Shown: positions 37,653 to 63,670 of the stretch, piece by piece
Numbering within the stretch: position 1 is the first letter of the stretch
How the letters are laid out: every line of letters starts with the position of its first letter
DNA from: Aptenodytes patagonicus
Taxonomy: Eukaryota > Chordata > Aves > Sphenisciformes > Spheniscidae
NCBI RefSeq assembly: GCF_965638725.1
Contig: NC_134962.1
Location: forward strand, 1,867,501 to 1,931,500
Reading direction: 5' to 3'
Length of the DNA stretch: 64,000 bases
Notes under the pieces: generated by a model
The model's input: only the letters and a program-made list of their open reading frames with translations
What the model was told of the DNA's origin: nothing
Database searches by the model: none
Position numbers and translations under genes: made by a program

Positions 37653-39236
37653 GGATGTGACGGATCCATTTTGCCCTGATGGAAGATGCTTCATCGCAAA
37701 CCGGTTTGCACGGCAGAGCGCTCCAGAAGCCGAGGCAGGCAGGGGCGCAGGCAGCCGGAGCCTGCAGGCAGGGTTCAGGCAGAGGCCAGGCAACCCGAGC
37801 GAGCGGCGCAGGCAGGGAGGAGAGGGACCAGCCAGCGAGCCAAGGAGCCTGAAAGGGCAACCGCAGGCTTCAATTAGCCGAGGAGCGATGGCAGGATCCT
37901 GCCTTAAATAGAGCCTCCGCGCCCGGCCGGCGGGCAGGCAGGGAACCGTGCCCGTGGGCAGCGCAGCCTGGCACCCCACCGCTGCCCGCACCCGGCACCC
38001 GGCATCGCTCGCCTGGCCGCGGTCGGGGCGTGGAGGGGACGCTGGGGATGGAGGGGCCAGGGGATGCAGGCGGGCGGGCAGGGGGCTGCTGGAGGGGGAA
38101 TGGGGCCGGACTCTGCTCCGAAAGCAGCTGAGAGGAAGGAAGAAGCAGCTAAAATAAGCAGGTGGGTGGACAGGGAGGAAATAATAGCGAGGCTGATAAC
38201 GAATGGGCTGGGGAAGGGGGAAAAGAACCAAAATGTCCCCAGGAAATAGGAACCGGCCCCCGGGAAGCAGAGGGAGGTCACGGGGGGCAGCGGCACAGAG
38301 AGGGCATCCTGAGGGAGGAGGGCTCGGGTGGAACCGGGGGGAACTGGGGGTCCTGTGCTCCCAGGGGGTGGGTGTGCGGGCAGGGGAAGGGCAGGATGCT
38401 CTGCCCGGCAGCGTGGGAAACGCCAGCCAGGAGTGGGGTCAGCCCCAGCTCCCCCCCCCCCGGCTTTAGGCAGGGGGACAGAGGGAGGTGGGTGCAGGCA
38501 GAGGCACCGTGAGCATCCTCGGAGGGCGGTGGGAGCCCGGGGGTGAGCCCTCCCAGGAGTGAAATGCCGGGAAGAGGCGGGCAGCACAGAGCTCCGGGTG
38601 GTTTATGTGCAGGCAGCTGCCTGCTCCGCTCCGGGAATGGCCCTGCTCGGTCGTGGCGGGGGGATAGGGACCGAAACCAACTGCCCAGCACTCAGGGAGA
38701 AATTTGGACTGGACCCAAGGGAGATGGGGCAGGGGGTGACGGGATGCGAAATGCTCTCTCAGGCAGGGGCCTTCCCTGCCCTCCCCTGCCTGCCAGCTGC
38801 CAGCATCCCGGGGTCTCCCGCAGCATCCCACCTCCCCTCTGTATAACGAAGGTGGGGGGACGGGTGCCAGGGAGGGTGTGGGGACATGGGGCTGGGGCCA
38901 GGGCAAACCCAGGTGCTTGTGCAGAGGGGTCGGGGTGCTGGGGGAGGACCGGGGCGGGGGGTGGGGAGGCCGGAGCTCTGCCATGGGGAGCAGGAGGAGG
39001 CAGCTTGGCCGGAGCGCAGGATGCACAGGGCCGGCTGTTGCTGCTGCCCTGGGAGTTTCCACATTAACCGCACACTGTTTGCATCTGAGCATTTTTCCCC
39101 TCGCCAGGGCCGCCGCTGCCGGGGGTTATTTCCTGCCCTTTGCGCTCTCCCCCCACCGCCCCGGCCTGCCCGAGCCCGGCTGCTTCCTCTCGTCCGCCCC
39201 GGGGGCTTTCCATGCTGCCAGAAAATAAATCTCATG

Positions 39237-39246
39237 CTATTTTTAA
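39237..39246 (+). promoter_or_regulatory. MEF2-type site
   Basis: CTATTTTTAA fits the MEF2 consensus YTAWWWWTAR exactly. It sits in a short AT-rich interruption (39220-39250) of very GC-rich DNA. Confidence 0.3.
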
Positions 39247-39356
39247 CAGAGGGGAAAACGCCAAGGTCTCCTCCAGCCTGGGCTGCCGCGGCGCTGAGTG
39301 CGGACGGGCACCCCCGGAGAGATGAAGGAGGGAGAGGAATGTGCGGGGAAGGATGT

Positions 39357-39390
39357 GGGCAGGCAGGGCAGGCAGGGCAGGCAGGGCAGC
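39357..39390 (+). repeat. 9-bp tandem repeat (GGCAGGGCA)n
   Basis: Three to four copies of a GGCAGGGCA-type unit occur in a G-rich context. A related (CAGG)n tract lies at 39587-39607. Confidence 0.85.
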
Positions 39391-41290
39391 GTGAGCCCCG
39401 CTTTCATCTCCCTGACTTCAGGCAGGATTTGGGGGAAGGCAGAGAGGAGGGCACTGGGAGGGGGGCACCGGCTGGGTCATGGGGGACCCCCTTCCCCTCT
39501 GCCACGGCCCTTTGCAGCAGACAGCAGCCCCCGCCACGGTCCCCCAGCCCAGCACCCTTTACTAATGTCACCCATCACCTCCTCCCCAGGCAGGCAGGCA
39601 GGCAGGGAGGAGGCGATGCAGGTGGGTCACCCCACGTCTGCCCCCACCGCCCCAGCTGGGAGGGGATGGGGTGACCAGGAGATAACACCCGTGACCCTCC
39701 TGGAACGGGGGCGGGGACCCACGCAGGGGGGTGGCCACGGTGCCCACCCTGCACCAGGGCAGCGCCAGCGCCCCGAGGGAGCTGGGGACGTCAGAGGGTC
39801 CCCTGGGGTCAGGGCTGGGATAGTTGCTGTTTTTAACCCCTGTAAGTGTCTTAGGGAAGCTGCGAGCGGGATCAACCGGCTAATGCCCGGCGGGAGCAGA
39901 GTGGGGCTGGGGAGCGGATGGAGCTGATGATAACCGGGGGGGCATGGAGAGGCACCCCCCACCCCGCCGCTCCCTGAGGGTGGCTGTCCCCGCTCGAGAC
40001 TGGGTCAACGCCGTCCCCTGCCAGCCGTCCCCACTCTCGCCCCACGAGCGTCTTTCTGGCTGTAGCAACACGAGCCGGGCGACTTGCACTTTCCCGTGAC
40101 TCCAGGAGCCGGGGATTTATTCTTTGCAAGGCTCCTGCTCCAATCTTTTCACCTGCGGGGCCCCCGCCTGCCCCCGCGCCCCCCCCCCACCCTCCCGTCT
40201 GAGCGGGAGGAGGTCCCCGCTCTCCTTATCCCACCAGGAGCCGTTGCGCAAAGCCCACGGCCAGCGGAAATGCGAGAAGAAAAGCGGGGAGAGAAAGAGG
40301 AGCTGTTTCCAAGCGCCGGGTGGGAGGAGAGCAGAAAACAGGAGGTGGAGGTGAAAATGTCAAACCCAGCTCCCGCTCCCCCTCCCGGGGCTGGCTGTGC
40401 CGGAGACATGGCAGTCGCCGGTGGCTTTTGGTCCTCGCCCCTCATCACCGAGACCGCCTTTGCCTCCAGTCCCCAACGTGGCGGTGATGCCGGCGGCTGC
40501 CTCCCTGCCAGCGGCAGCGGCTTCGGCTCAGTGCACACCGTGGCACGGCTGTCGCCGCCGGCACCCGGGGCTCAGCCCGTGCCGGAGCTTTCTGGGAAAA
40601 CCTGAGCTCCACGTTCCCAGCCCGGGTGCCTCTGGCCGCCTTCGATGCCGCTTTCCTGCAGCGCAGGGAGGAGCGTCGCGGTGCGGCCGGGGCAGCTGGC
40701 GGGAAGGGTCGTTCGACGCCCCTCAGTGCTCTGCGCCGGGAGGAAGGGGGACATGTCCCACCAGCGTCCCCCTGGTCCCATGGGCATCCCCGGGGCAGCT
40801 GGCAGATGCCCGGGGGGGGTCAAAGCCCCATGCGGCTCCCAGCCAGGGGCTGCCCAGGGGTCTCCTGCCCGAGCAGGGGGAAGGGGGAATTGTTTTGCTC
40901 CAGCTCAGCCCGAGCTCTCGGGGTCAAGCAGCCCTGCCCTGAGCTCCCAGGAGAGGGACAGGAGTTTGCAGGGTGCAATGCAGGGCAGAAACTCCCAGGG
41001 CTGACCGGGACGGGGCGGGGGGGGCCCACACATGTCCTGGCATCACCCCAGGCTGGGGGTTTCCAGTGCCAGGAGCAGGGCAGCCCCCGTGCTGTGGAAC
41101 ACCCGCAAAGCTCCAGGCTGGGCTTCACCTTCGCCTGCCCCCGACCAGGACTGATCCTGCCCCTGGGGAAAACCCTGCTCTGTGCCCTGGGACAGCCTAG
41201 AGCATCCCTGGGGACTTGCCCCGAGAAGGGGGATAACCGGGGTCTGGGGACCATTCCCCATCCTGGGGCTCGCTGGGATCACCCGGAGTG

Positions 41291-41328
41291 GGCCTGATCC
41301 TGCAGCAGGGGCCTGATCCTGCAGCAGG
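41291..41328 (+). repeat. Perfect 19-bp tandem duplication
   Basis: GGCCTGATCCTGCAGCAGG occurs twice back to back at 41291-41309 and 41310-41328 with no mismatch. Confidence 0.9.
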
Positions 41329-41477
41329 GACGGTGCCGCGGGGCTCTGCCCGTGGCCAGATGGCTCCGAGAAGCCCTAAGCTCCCCATAATGCCCCTAAT
41401 TGTCCCACAGCGCGGGAGCAGGCGGCCCGGCCCAGCTGGTGCCTGCGTCCCCCTGCAGCAATGGCTTTGGGACCTCT

Positions 41478-41580
41478 GGCTATTTTTAATCCCAGGAAGC
41501 TATTTTTGAGGAGAGAGGCTATTTTCCCTGCCCGCGGCTAATCCTGTCTTGCTTTTCAACCTTACCCAGCTATTTGCCAG
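41478..41580 (+). promoter_or_regulatory. Cluster of GCTATTT (MEF2-like) words
   Basis: Four GCTATTT words occur within about 100 bp. CTATTTTTAA at 41480-41489 matches the MEF2 consensus exactly. CTATTTTTGA is at 41500-41509, CTATTTTCCC at 41519-41528, and CTATTTGCC at about 41570. The first three are spaced 20 and 19 bp apart. The block is an AT-rich island within GC-rich DNA. Enhancer function is an inference. Confidence 0.35.
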
Positions 41581-44500
41581 GGCCGGGCGATGGGCAGCTC
41601 CCTGCCCAGGGCAGTCTGCATCCAGAAGGATTTGGGGCAGGAGGAATTGGGTGGGAAGTGCCGGCCGGGATGGGTGGTCCTGCACCCTCTGACCCGCTCT
41701 GCCGGGTCCCCGCGCGGGGCCGGGGCTGCTGGGTGCCCGGCCTGGCACTGGGCAATGGCACCGATGTGCCACGGAAGGGAACGCGCCCCATTTGGGGACA
41801 CAAGCTGACAGTCCCCCCCAGCCCGCCCTGCGGGAGCCGGGAAGGCCATCAAAGGATGGGGATGCCAGAGGTGACAGGGCCATGTGTCCCCTGGGCGTTG
41901 CGGGGACCGCGGGGTCCTGGGAGCGCCGGCGAACTGGGACTGAACTGGAAGCAGGTGTTGGGCACGTCCCGGAGGAGAGGGGCCGGCAGGGAGGAAGGGT
42001 GGGGGTGCAGGAGGCTGGGGGGGGGGGCGCAGCCCGCGGGGGGGAGCGGGGGGCACATCTGGCGGCGGAGGGGTGGCAGGAAGCATCGTGCTGGCTTGGC
42101 CCCCCCCCCCTGCTCGGCCGCCTCGGGGTCCCGGGGGGGCCGCGCCGCTGCCAGATGTTGTGCAGCTGTCTCCGGCGCTTCCTCTCCCCCCGCGTCCTCC
42201 GGGAAGCTCTCCCCTGCGCTTCCTCGGCAGGGAGAGTGGGGGGAGACCCCCCCGGCCCCCCGCTCCTCCAGCCCCGGCTTCCTGAGCCGCCGGGTCTGTC
42301 TGCTCCCGTGTTCAGCTCTTTCGCCGCCGCCTCATCCCCCCCAGTCTCCTCTCCCACCTCTCCCCGGCCCCTCGCTCCCCTTCTTCTCCTGCCAGCTGCC
42401 CCCCAGCTCCTGGCCCTGGGGGATCTCGCCCCTCTGCTACGCCCCGATCCCGGGCCACATCCTGCGCTCCAGCCCCCTGCCCCGGCTGCAGAGCTCGCCC
42501 TGCTCCCTGCGGCGGAGAGGAGGGCAGGGAGGCGGAAGCATCGGGCATCATTTATTGCTTTTCTTCCCTCTTCTCTCCAAGCATTTTGCATTTTCCCGCA
42601 GCGCAGGGGCTGGGCTGGCCGGATCCTGTCCAGTGCCCAACCAGCCCCGGCACCACGGGCAGGGAAAAGCCGGCAGAGCCGCAGCGAGCATGGCCGTGGG
42701 CTGCCGGGGAGCGTGGGCTGTGGGAGCCGGGGGAGATGCTTGTCGCCGGCGGCTCACGCCGACTGCGGGATGCAGATAGGATTCGGGGATTAGAGCAGCT
42801 TAGGGAGCAGGGTTTTTCCAAGCGGCAGATGGTGCTGGATGGATCCCAGGGCGAGGTTAGCATGGTGGGAAGCAGGTCCCCGAGCAGCCCTGGGCAGGGC
42901 AGGGGAAAATCAGGCAGAAGTGGGGAGGAGGAGGAGGATTTTCGCCCAGCCCATTTCTGGACAGGAGCACGAGGGAGGGCTGGAGGGCCGGATCCTTCCC
43001 CCGGCTCCCAGGCGTGCCGGGTGCCAGCGAGGACATCCCATGCTGACGCCCAGAGCCGGTCACAGCCCCGGCGGCGGCAGGGCGGCTCCTGCACCCTGTG
43101 CCCCCAGGGAAGCACCCCTTGTGCCCTAGCCGGGCCGCGGAGCTCAAGGCCCCGGGAACGGGACGTGGCTTTGTCACCCATTTGGTCCTTCGGCTGCACA
43201 TGTCCCCCCTCCCCATGAGTGCACGCGTCCCCATGAGCGTGCACGCTCCCAGGTGTGCACGTCATTCTGTGAGTGCACGGGAAGCCCTGGGACCAGAGGC
43301 TTCGCCCCACGTCCCCCCATGTCCCACTGCCCCCCTGGGGGGGGGCTGCGACTGCGGAGATGAGCAACTTCACCCCAAACGCTGCTGGGGGGAATTCCTG
43401 GTGATGAGGGTGGAAACGAGAGGCGTAAGCTGGTTCAAGAGGCGATGAGGTGGGGACCGGAGAGAAATCCCACGGCCAGGGAGGCAGTGCTGGCGGCTGG
43501 CACGGCGTGCTCAGGCAGCCCCGGGAGCTGCTTCGGAGCTGAGAGCAGCCAAATGAGCCGGGATAACGAAGCAGAAATTGAGGGACCCATTTCCAGGCGG
43601 AAGGGTGCAATGAGGGGCTCCGAAACTGGCCCCAAAGGAAGCAGGAGGAGGCCAGTCGGCCACGGAGAGAAGCCCGACCTGCCCCGTCCGGGATCGGTCC
43701 CATGGCTCCCGAGGGCGTTTGGGATGGGAGCTGGGGGGGGGGCTCCGGCTGCAGGCGGGGAAGCCCATCCGCCGGCCGGGGAGTCACCAACACTTTCTGG
43801 GGAAGAGCGGGACCCAGGGGGGAACCGCTCGGGCAGCCCGCAGGCGCGCGGGGCTTTCTGCTCGGCGTGGGGAGGTGGGCGTGGGGAACCCCCAGGGGAT
43901 GCCGGGACCCCAGCCCACCCCGGGCTGCTCCATGGGACGGAGCCACACGGTCCGTGCGTCTGCGCCAAGCCATCCGCACCGGCGGGGGGATGGCGATGTG
44001 GGGGATGTTGGGTTGCTCCAGGCAATGAGCCGGGCATCCCGCAGAGGATGCTCCGGAACCGGCCCACGGGCCCCACGCCTGACGTCTGTCCTCCGGCCCC
44101 AGCAGCTGCGCCCACGTCCCCTCGGTTCAGCCCCGCTCGAGAGTCCCCGTCCCTTCCCCAGCGGCAGCGGCGGCGGCTCAGAAAGAGGAAGCCTCACCCC
44201 CGACGTCCCCCCACCGCGGCCTGGGGGCTATTTTGGGTTTGGAGAAAAGCAGAAGGCAGCAGCGGGCGGGCGGCTGCTGCGGCGGCGGGCGGGCGGGCGA
44301 TGCCCCGCAGCACGCAGGGGACGGCAGCGGACGGGGAAAGAGGAACGCCAACACCACCCCGTGCCCCCTGCTCTCGCCTGGGGGAAGGGAAAGAGGATCC
44401 GTCTCACCTGAAGCATAAAAGGGTTTTTCTGGGGTGCACAAGAGGGGCTCGGGCAGCCCCCGGGGTGACGCCTGGGGAACGACGCTTGCGGGGGACCCCC

Positions 44501-44758
44501 CAGTGCTCCCAGCTCCCAACCTCCACCTTCGTGTTTGCCAGTGTCCCGAGACCGCGGGAGCAAAGGACGGGGGGGGGGGGGGGGCTGGTGCACGCGCCAT
44601 TTTTTAATGCTGCTTTTTGCTCTTAAGGGCGTGTTTTGCCACCAGTGCCCGGGTAAACGCCATCCTGTGCAGCTGCCCGGCGTGGGCGACAGTGAGCGGG
44701 CAAGAGCTCTCCAAGGAAGGGTTGGGTCTGTAACCGCGAGCGGGGTTTGGCTCTGCCG

Positions 44759-44975
44759 GGGATGGACGGAGGGAGGGAGGGATGGACGGACAGACAGGTG
44801 GATGAATGGGCAGATGGACACAGGGCTGGCCGGCTGGCCAAATGGATGGGCAGATGGACACAGGGATGGACAGATGGATGGACGGACAGACACATGGATG
44901 CGTGGACGGATGGATGGGTGGACAGACAGATGGACGGGCAAATGGATGGATGAAATGACGGGCGGACGGACAGGC
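44759..44975 (+). repeat. Degenerate GGAT/GGAC tetranucleotide minisatellite
   Basis: About 215 bp is dominated by GATG, GGAC and ACAG units, with an internal longer duplication of a GGGCAGATGGACACAGGG word (44810-44827 and 44848-44865). Open frames across it give tryptophan/aspartate-rich repeats on plus and Pro-Ser-Val-His repeats on minus, so they are repeat translations and not proteins. Confidence 0.9.
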
Positions 44976-45930
44976 AGCACGGTCACGCCGCAGCCACGCT
45001 CCGCTGGAGGCCATCCAGCCACGCTCCCTCCCCGCTGCACCCCCCCCCCCCGGGCGATGCTGTGCCCCCCGTGTCAGCCCAGGCACCGCCGCCCTGCCGG
45101 GGCCGAGGGGTGGGCCACCCCCCGGGGAGGGGGGGGGGCTCGGCGGGGCCGGGGTGCACCGCCGTGGGCCGTCACCGCTGCGTCTGGGCGCAGAGATAGC
45201 CCCACCGGCCGCCCCTCCCGCAGGGGGGATGCTGCGTTAGCGCCTCGCGCCCGGGAATCGTGCTCGGCCAGGCGAAACGTGTTAGGGCTCCATCGGCCCG
45301 CGCAGGCTCGCTCCCGACGGGGCTACTAGCCACTGGCTTAACGAGGCAGGACTGCTCCGCTGGGCCCTTTCCAGCCGTGGGGAGGAGCGACGACGGGGAG
45401 AGCAGAGCCCAGCCGGCTTTGCAGCGGGCAGGGAAATCTAGGTCAGGGCTCGCTTTAAAAGGGGGCACGGAGCCCAGATCGCGTCGGCTTCCAAGTGAAG
45501 CCACGAGGCAGCGGCGCCTGCCCAAGCCCGGCGCGGACGCAGGGAACCGGCGGCCGGGAAACCTCCGTGTTCAGCCGGAGCATCCCCGTCCTGGGAGCTG
45601 CGGCGGCCGAGGACGCCCACGGGTGCCACTTCCCATCCGCGCGGCCGTTCACGCAATTCCTCGCTTTGCCGGGAAACAGCCGGGATTTGTAACTCGGGCT
45701 CTGCCAGGGCTGGAAAACAAGGTGCTGCCCAGGGACGTGCGCTTTCCAGAGGCAGGGAGCGACGCCCGGGCACAGGGAGATGCCGCTCGTCTCCCGAATG
45801 AGACGTCCCCCCGCCCGCCAAAGCTGGCCCCTTCCCTCCCCTCCGCCTCCACACGGCTGGAAGGGGATCAGCGAAGGGAACCGGCCCCAGGCCTGACATT
45901 TCAGCGTTTGCCAGCGAATGGCAAGAAAAC

Positions 45931-45973
45931 CAAAGAAAAAACAAACAAACAAAAAAAAAAAACAAAAAAAAAA
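45931..45973 (+). repeat. A-rich (CAAA)n microsatellite
   Basis: This is an A-rich tract with CAAA units interrupting GC-rich DNA. It lies about 2 kb upstream of the TPD52L2 start codon. Confidence 0.8.
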
Positions 45974-46234
45974 GCCCCAACCGAGCAAAAAGCCCGGCGG
46001 CAGCGAAAGGGGAACTCGGGGGGGGAACGTGGAGGGCACGAAGCTGCGGCTGCCAGGGCGAGCGAACGCCTCTGCAGATGGCGCGGACATTGTGCCCCCA
46101 AATTACTGCCCAGGCCCGGCAGAGCCGCAGCGGTTTCGAACAAAAGCGATGAACCTCCACAAAGAGGATTTATTTTTTTTTTTTCCCTTCCGCAAATGCA
46201 GGATTGCTCTCTGCTTCCCAACACCCTTCGAGGG

Positions 46235-46320
46235 CTTGGGATAGGGAATAATTAAGTTGGCAGCATGATGCATTTAATTAAAAGCCAGCACTTGAAGGTA
46301 GAGCGAAATTAGCCGCTGGA
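46235..46320. promoter_or_regulatory. AT-rich island upstream of TPD52L2
   Basis: Non-repetitive sequence includes GGAATAATTAAG near 46246 and CATTTAATTAAAAG near 46270, both homeodomain-like, in otherwise GC-rich DNA. It lies about 1.7 kb upstream of TPD52L2 and is a candidate proximal enhancer. Confidence 0.3.
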
Positions 46321-47290
46321 GCAGCGGATCTTTGGAGGGCGATCCTCCGCATCCCCGCGAGGCACGAGGCCGTTCGGCGGGGCCGGACTTGGCAGTGGGG
46401 TTTCACGCCCGGCACAGCTGGCAGAGGCTGCGGCAGCTCCCCGCCAGCTGCAGCCCTCCCGGCTCCTCCTGCTGCAGCCACCTCTCGGGGCCAGATTTTC
46501 AGGAATCCAGGCTCCGGTGAGCCCGGAAAAATCCAGATTTTTCACAGGGGCTCATCATTCGGCCGCTCCCCGTGTTTCCACTGAGCCCAGCTTCAAAACG
46601 AGACCTGCGCCGAGGCTTCAAACGTCACAATAACCCCCCCCCCAAAAAAAAAACCCCGAAATAAAAAGCCGAGCTGTTAAAATGCTCCCCGCCCCTTCCA
46701 AGACAAGCAGAGGTGCAGGGTGGACGGCGGTGATGGGCCGTGCCCCAGAAAGGGCATTTCCAGGAGCGCCGGCGGGCGCTAACTGCAAACCCTCCGCTCG
46801 GGCGGCCGAGGCGCGCCGTTGGGAAGGGCTCTGAAAAAAACCGACGCCCGTTTTCCCATTTATATTCACTTCCCTTTTCACGCCTCACCCCGGGCAACCC
46901 AAAGAGGCCGAGTGGAAAAGGTTCTGAAAACGAAAGTAGCTGGAAACAAGAGTCCAACCGAGGGGGGTTTTCAGCGAGGCGGGTCGCAGAACTGACGGCA
47001 GCGGAGCGGCCCAGGGCTTCCCCGCGCCCTCCTGCGCCCTGACGCGCTTCTCGAAACCAAGGCGGACACGGAGGCGGCGCCGCCGGGGGAGTTTCGGCTC
47101 CCGCTCCCCTTCCAGCCCCTCCAAAACGAGCGGCAGGTTTATCGCCGGGGGCCGAGCTCTGCCTGCCGGTAGCAGGGAAGGACGAAACCCTCCTCTCCCG
47201 CCATCGCTTCCCCCTTTCGGTGCCGCCGCTGCCGGCTGCAGGTGGGCACCTCGTGAAAATCCCGTTTTCGAGGGGCGTCTGGCAGCGGGC

Positions 47291-47338
47291 AGCGGCCCCG
47301 GCCCAGCGGCCCCGGCCCAGCGGCCCCGGCCCAGCGGC
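47291..47338 (+). repeat. 14-bp tandem repeat, 3.4 copies
   Basis: The unit AGCGGCCCCGGCCC is repeated perfectly at 47291-47304, 47305-47318 and 47319-47332, with a partial fourth copy. It lies in the GC-rich DNA upstream of TPD52L2. Confidence 0.9.
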
Positions 47339-47739
47339 GGGGCTCCCGCGGGCGGGCCGGGAAGGCCCCGGGCACCGCAGCCGCCTTCGGATCCCCACGG
47401 GAGCCCCGAACCCTGCGGAGGCCGATAGGCGGGATGGGTGGAAGCGCAGCGCGGGTCGTTACCGTGGATGAATTGTCATCGGGGTTAATTTAACGAGCTC
47501 GGCGGGAGAAGGGCCGCCAGCACCGGCCCCGGCCTCCTGCCCGGGCCGGGTGACGAGGGCCGGGGCACGGAGCCCGCAGCCGGGGCTTCCAGGGGGGTCT
47601 CACGGGGGCTGCCCGGGGCGGGGGGGCCGCGGGGCCGGGGCTGCCCGGCGGGGCCGGGCCCGGGCCCGGGAGGCCCGTGCTGGTGCTGCCCCCTTCCCTC
47701 CGGCCGGGCGCACGGCACCGCCGGCCCCGCCCGGCCCCG

Positions 47740-48027
47740 CTGACCCCCGGGGGAGCGGAGCCTCCGCCCCATGACGTCACCCCCGCCCCATGACGTCACA
47801 CCCGCCCCGCCGCCGCCGTTTCCGGTGGCGGGGCGGGGGGGCAGGCGGCGGCGGGAGGGGCTGGGGGAACGTGGCGCCGTCGCCGAGGCGACGCGGCGGG
47901 TGACGCGCTCTCCCCGCGACCCTCCCCGGAAGCGGGCGGGAGGCGCGGCGCTGATTGCGTCACAGGGGGGGCGGCGGCGGCGGCGGCTTCTTCGGCGGCG
48001 GCGGCTGGAGGGGCCCGGGGCGCCGCC
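47740..48027 (+). promoter_or_regulatory. TPD52L2: TPD52L2 promoter and 5'UTR region
   Basis: A CpG-island promoter directly precedes the TPD52L2 start codon. It carries two perfect CRE palindromes (47772-47779 and 47791-47798) interleaved with GC boxes. It also has an ETS word on the minus strand (TTTCCGG, 47819-47825), CCGGAAGC on plus (47926-47933), and a C/EBP-ATF-like TTGCGTCA at 47955-47962. No TATA box is seen. The transcription start is probably between about 47850 and 48000 but cannot be fixed. Confidence 0.7.
47764..47801 (+). promoter_or_regulatory. TPD52L2: Tandem CRE / GC-box module
   Basis: A 19-bp unit, CCGCCCCATGACGTCAC plus CC, is duplicated. Each copy pairs a GC box with a full TGACGTCA palindrome. 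Full CREs bind CREB/ATF dimers, so cAMP- or stress-responsive expression is plausible. The duplication sits about 230-265 bp upstream of the start codon. Confidence 0.7.
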
Positions 48028-62991
<14,964 letters not shown>

Positions 62992-63154
62992 ACCTGCGAT
63001 GTGGCTTTGCACGGCTGTGCACAACTGTAAGAGCAAGCCCCCTCCCTCCCAAATCTTCACAACAGCAACAACATGCGAATCCAAGAAGGGGCTGAGAGCC
63101 AGTCTGGAGAGATCCATCATTCATTCATAGACACTGCTGCTGGATCCAAGTCAA

Positions 63155-63160
63155 ATAAAG
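63155..63160 (+). terminator. TPD52L2: Proximal poly(A) signal AATAAA
   Basis: A canonical hexamer lies 164 nt after the stop codon, with GT-rich sequence (GTTTGTAGATT) about 40 nt downstream. Confidence 0.6.
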
Positions 63161-63647
63161 AGAATGCAAAGTTTTGTACACAAATAATATTTTACACTAA
63201 AGTTTGTAGATTAAATGTATCACTGCTGTCCTTTTGGGAGAGCATGTAAGATGGAGTTTCCTTAAAGTAGCTTAGAAATGCCACTGGTATAGATAAAAAC
63301 AGGTTTCCCTTGTCTGACATAACTTGGAACAGATACATCGCCCTGAGCAGCGTGAGGAGGGCAGTTATTGGAGAAACCAAGTGCATGGGCATCTTAGCTT
63401 CAGCTTCTGCCTGCGTTCTCTGTTCAGGGCATGCCATGCAGCTACTCGGTGAGCTCCCAGGCTTCTCCCGTTACTGTTTTCTCTGGCACTCGTTGGAGTA
63501 GTCTGGTAAATGGGGTAAACAGTTGGGGTTTTTTTTCTGGGCTCCCAAAAGGGAAACTTCACTTAGCAGCTGCCTCGTTGTTACACTAATGCTCTAGCTT
63601 TAACAAAACTAAAAATCTTTATTTTTAAATGCAATGAACTTTGAAGA

Positions 63648-63653
63648 AATAAA
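63648..63653 (+). terminator. TPD52L2: Distal poly(A) signal AATAAA
   Basis: A second canonical hexamer lies about 660 nt after the stop, followed by A-rich sequence. Confidence 0.6.
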
Positions 63654-63670
63654 GCTTAAAAGAAAAAAGC

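Larger units (their letters stand above)
28001..46300. other. GC-rich intergenic region between ZBTB46 and TPD52L2
   Basis: About 18 kb of high-GC sequence. It has many long overlapping open frames on both strands, which is expected where TA-containing stop codons are rare. None shows a recognisable domain, signal peptide or conserved composition, and several are plainly translated simple repeats. The region holds the tandem repeats and AT-rich islands listed separately. ABHD16B, which I recall lying between these two genes in human, is not seen as an intact open frame with an alpha/beta-hydrolase nucleophile elbow. Confidence 0.6.
62992..63670 (+). other. TPD52L2: TPD52L2 3'UTR
   Basis: Non-coding sequence follows the stop. 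It contains two canonical AATAAA signals, at 63155-63160 and 63648-63653. Use of the first gives a 3'UTR of about 190 nt and use of the second about 680 nt. The true end is approximate. Confidence 0.7.

Noticed and set aside
41574-42779. 401-codon plus-strand open frame and an overlapping 363-codon minus-strand frame
   Set aside because: Two comparably long frames on opposite strands over the same DNA indicate composition, not coding.
42552-43979. 475-codon minus-strand open frame in the GC-rich intergenic DNA
   Set aside because: Long open frames overlap on several frames and both strands here because stop codons are rare in GC-rich sequence. The translation is Pro/Ser/Gly/Arg-rich without any recognisable domain.
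44228-45040. Minus-strand frame with repeated Cys-Pro-Ser-Val-His-Pro pattern
   Set aside because: The pattern is the translation of the GGAT/GGAC minisatellite at 44759-44975.
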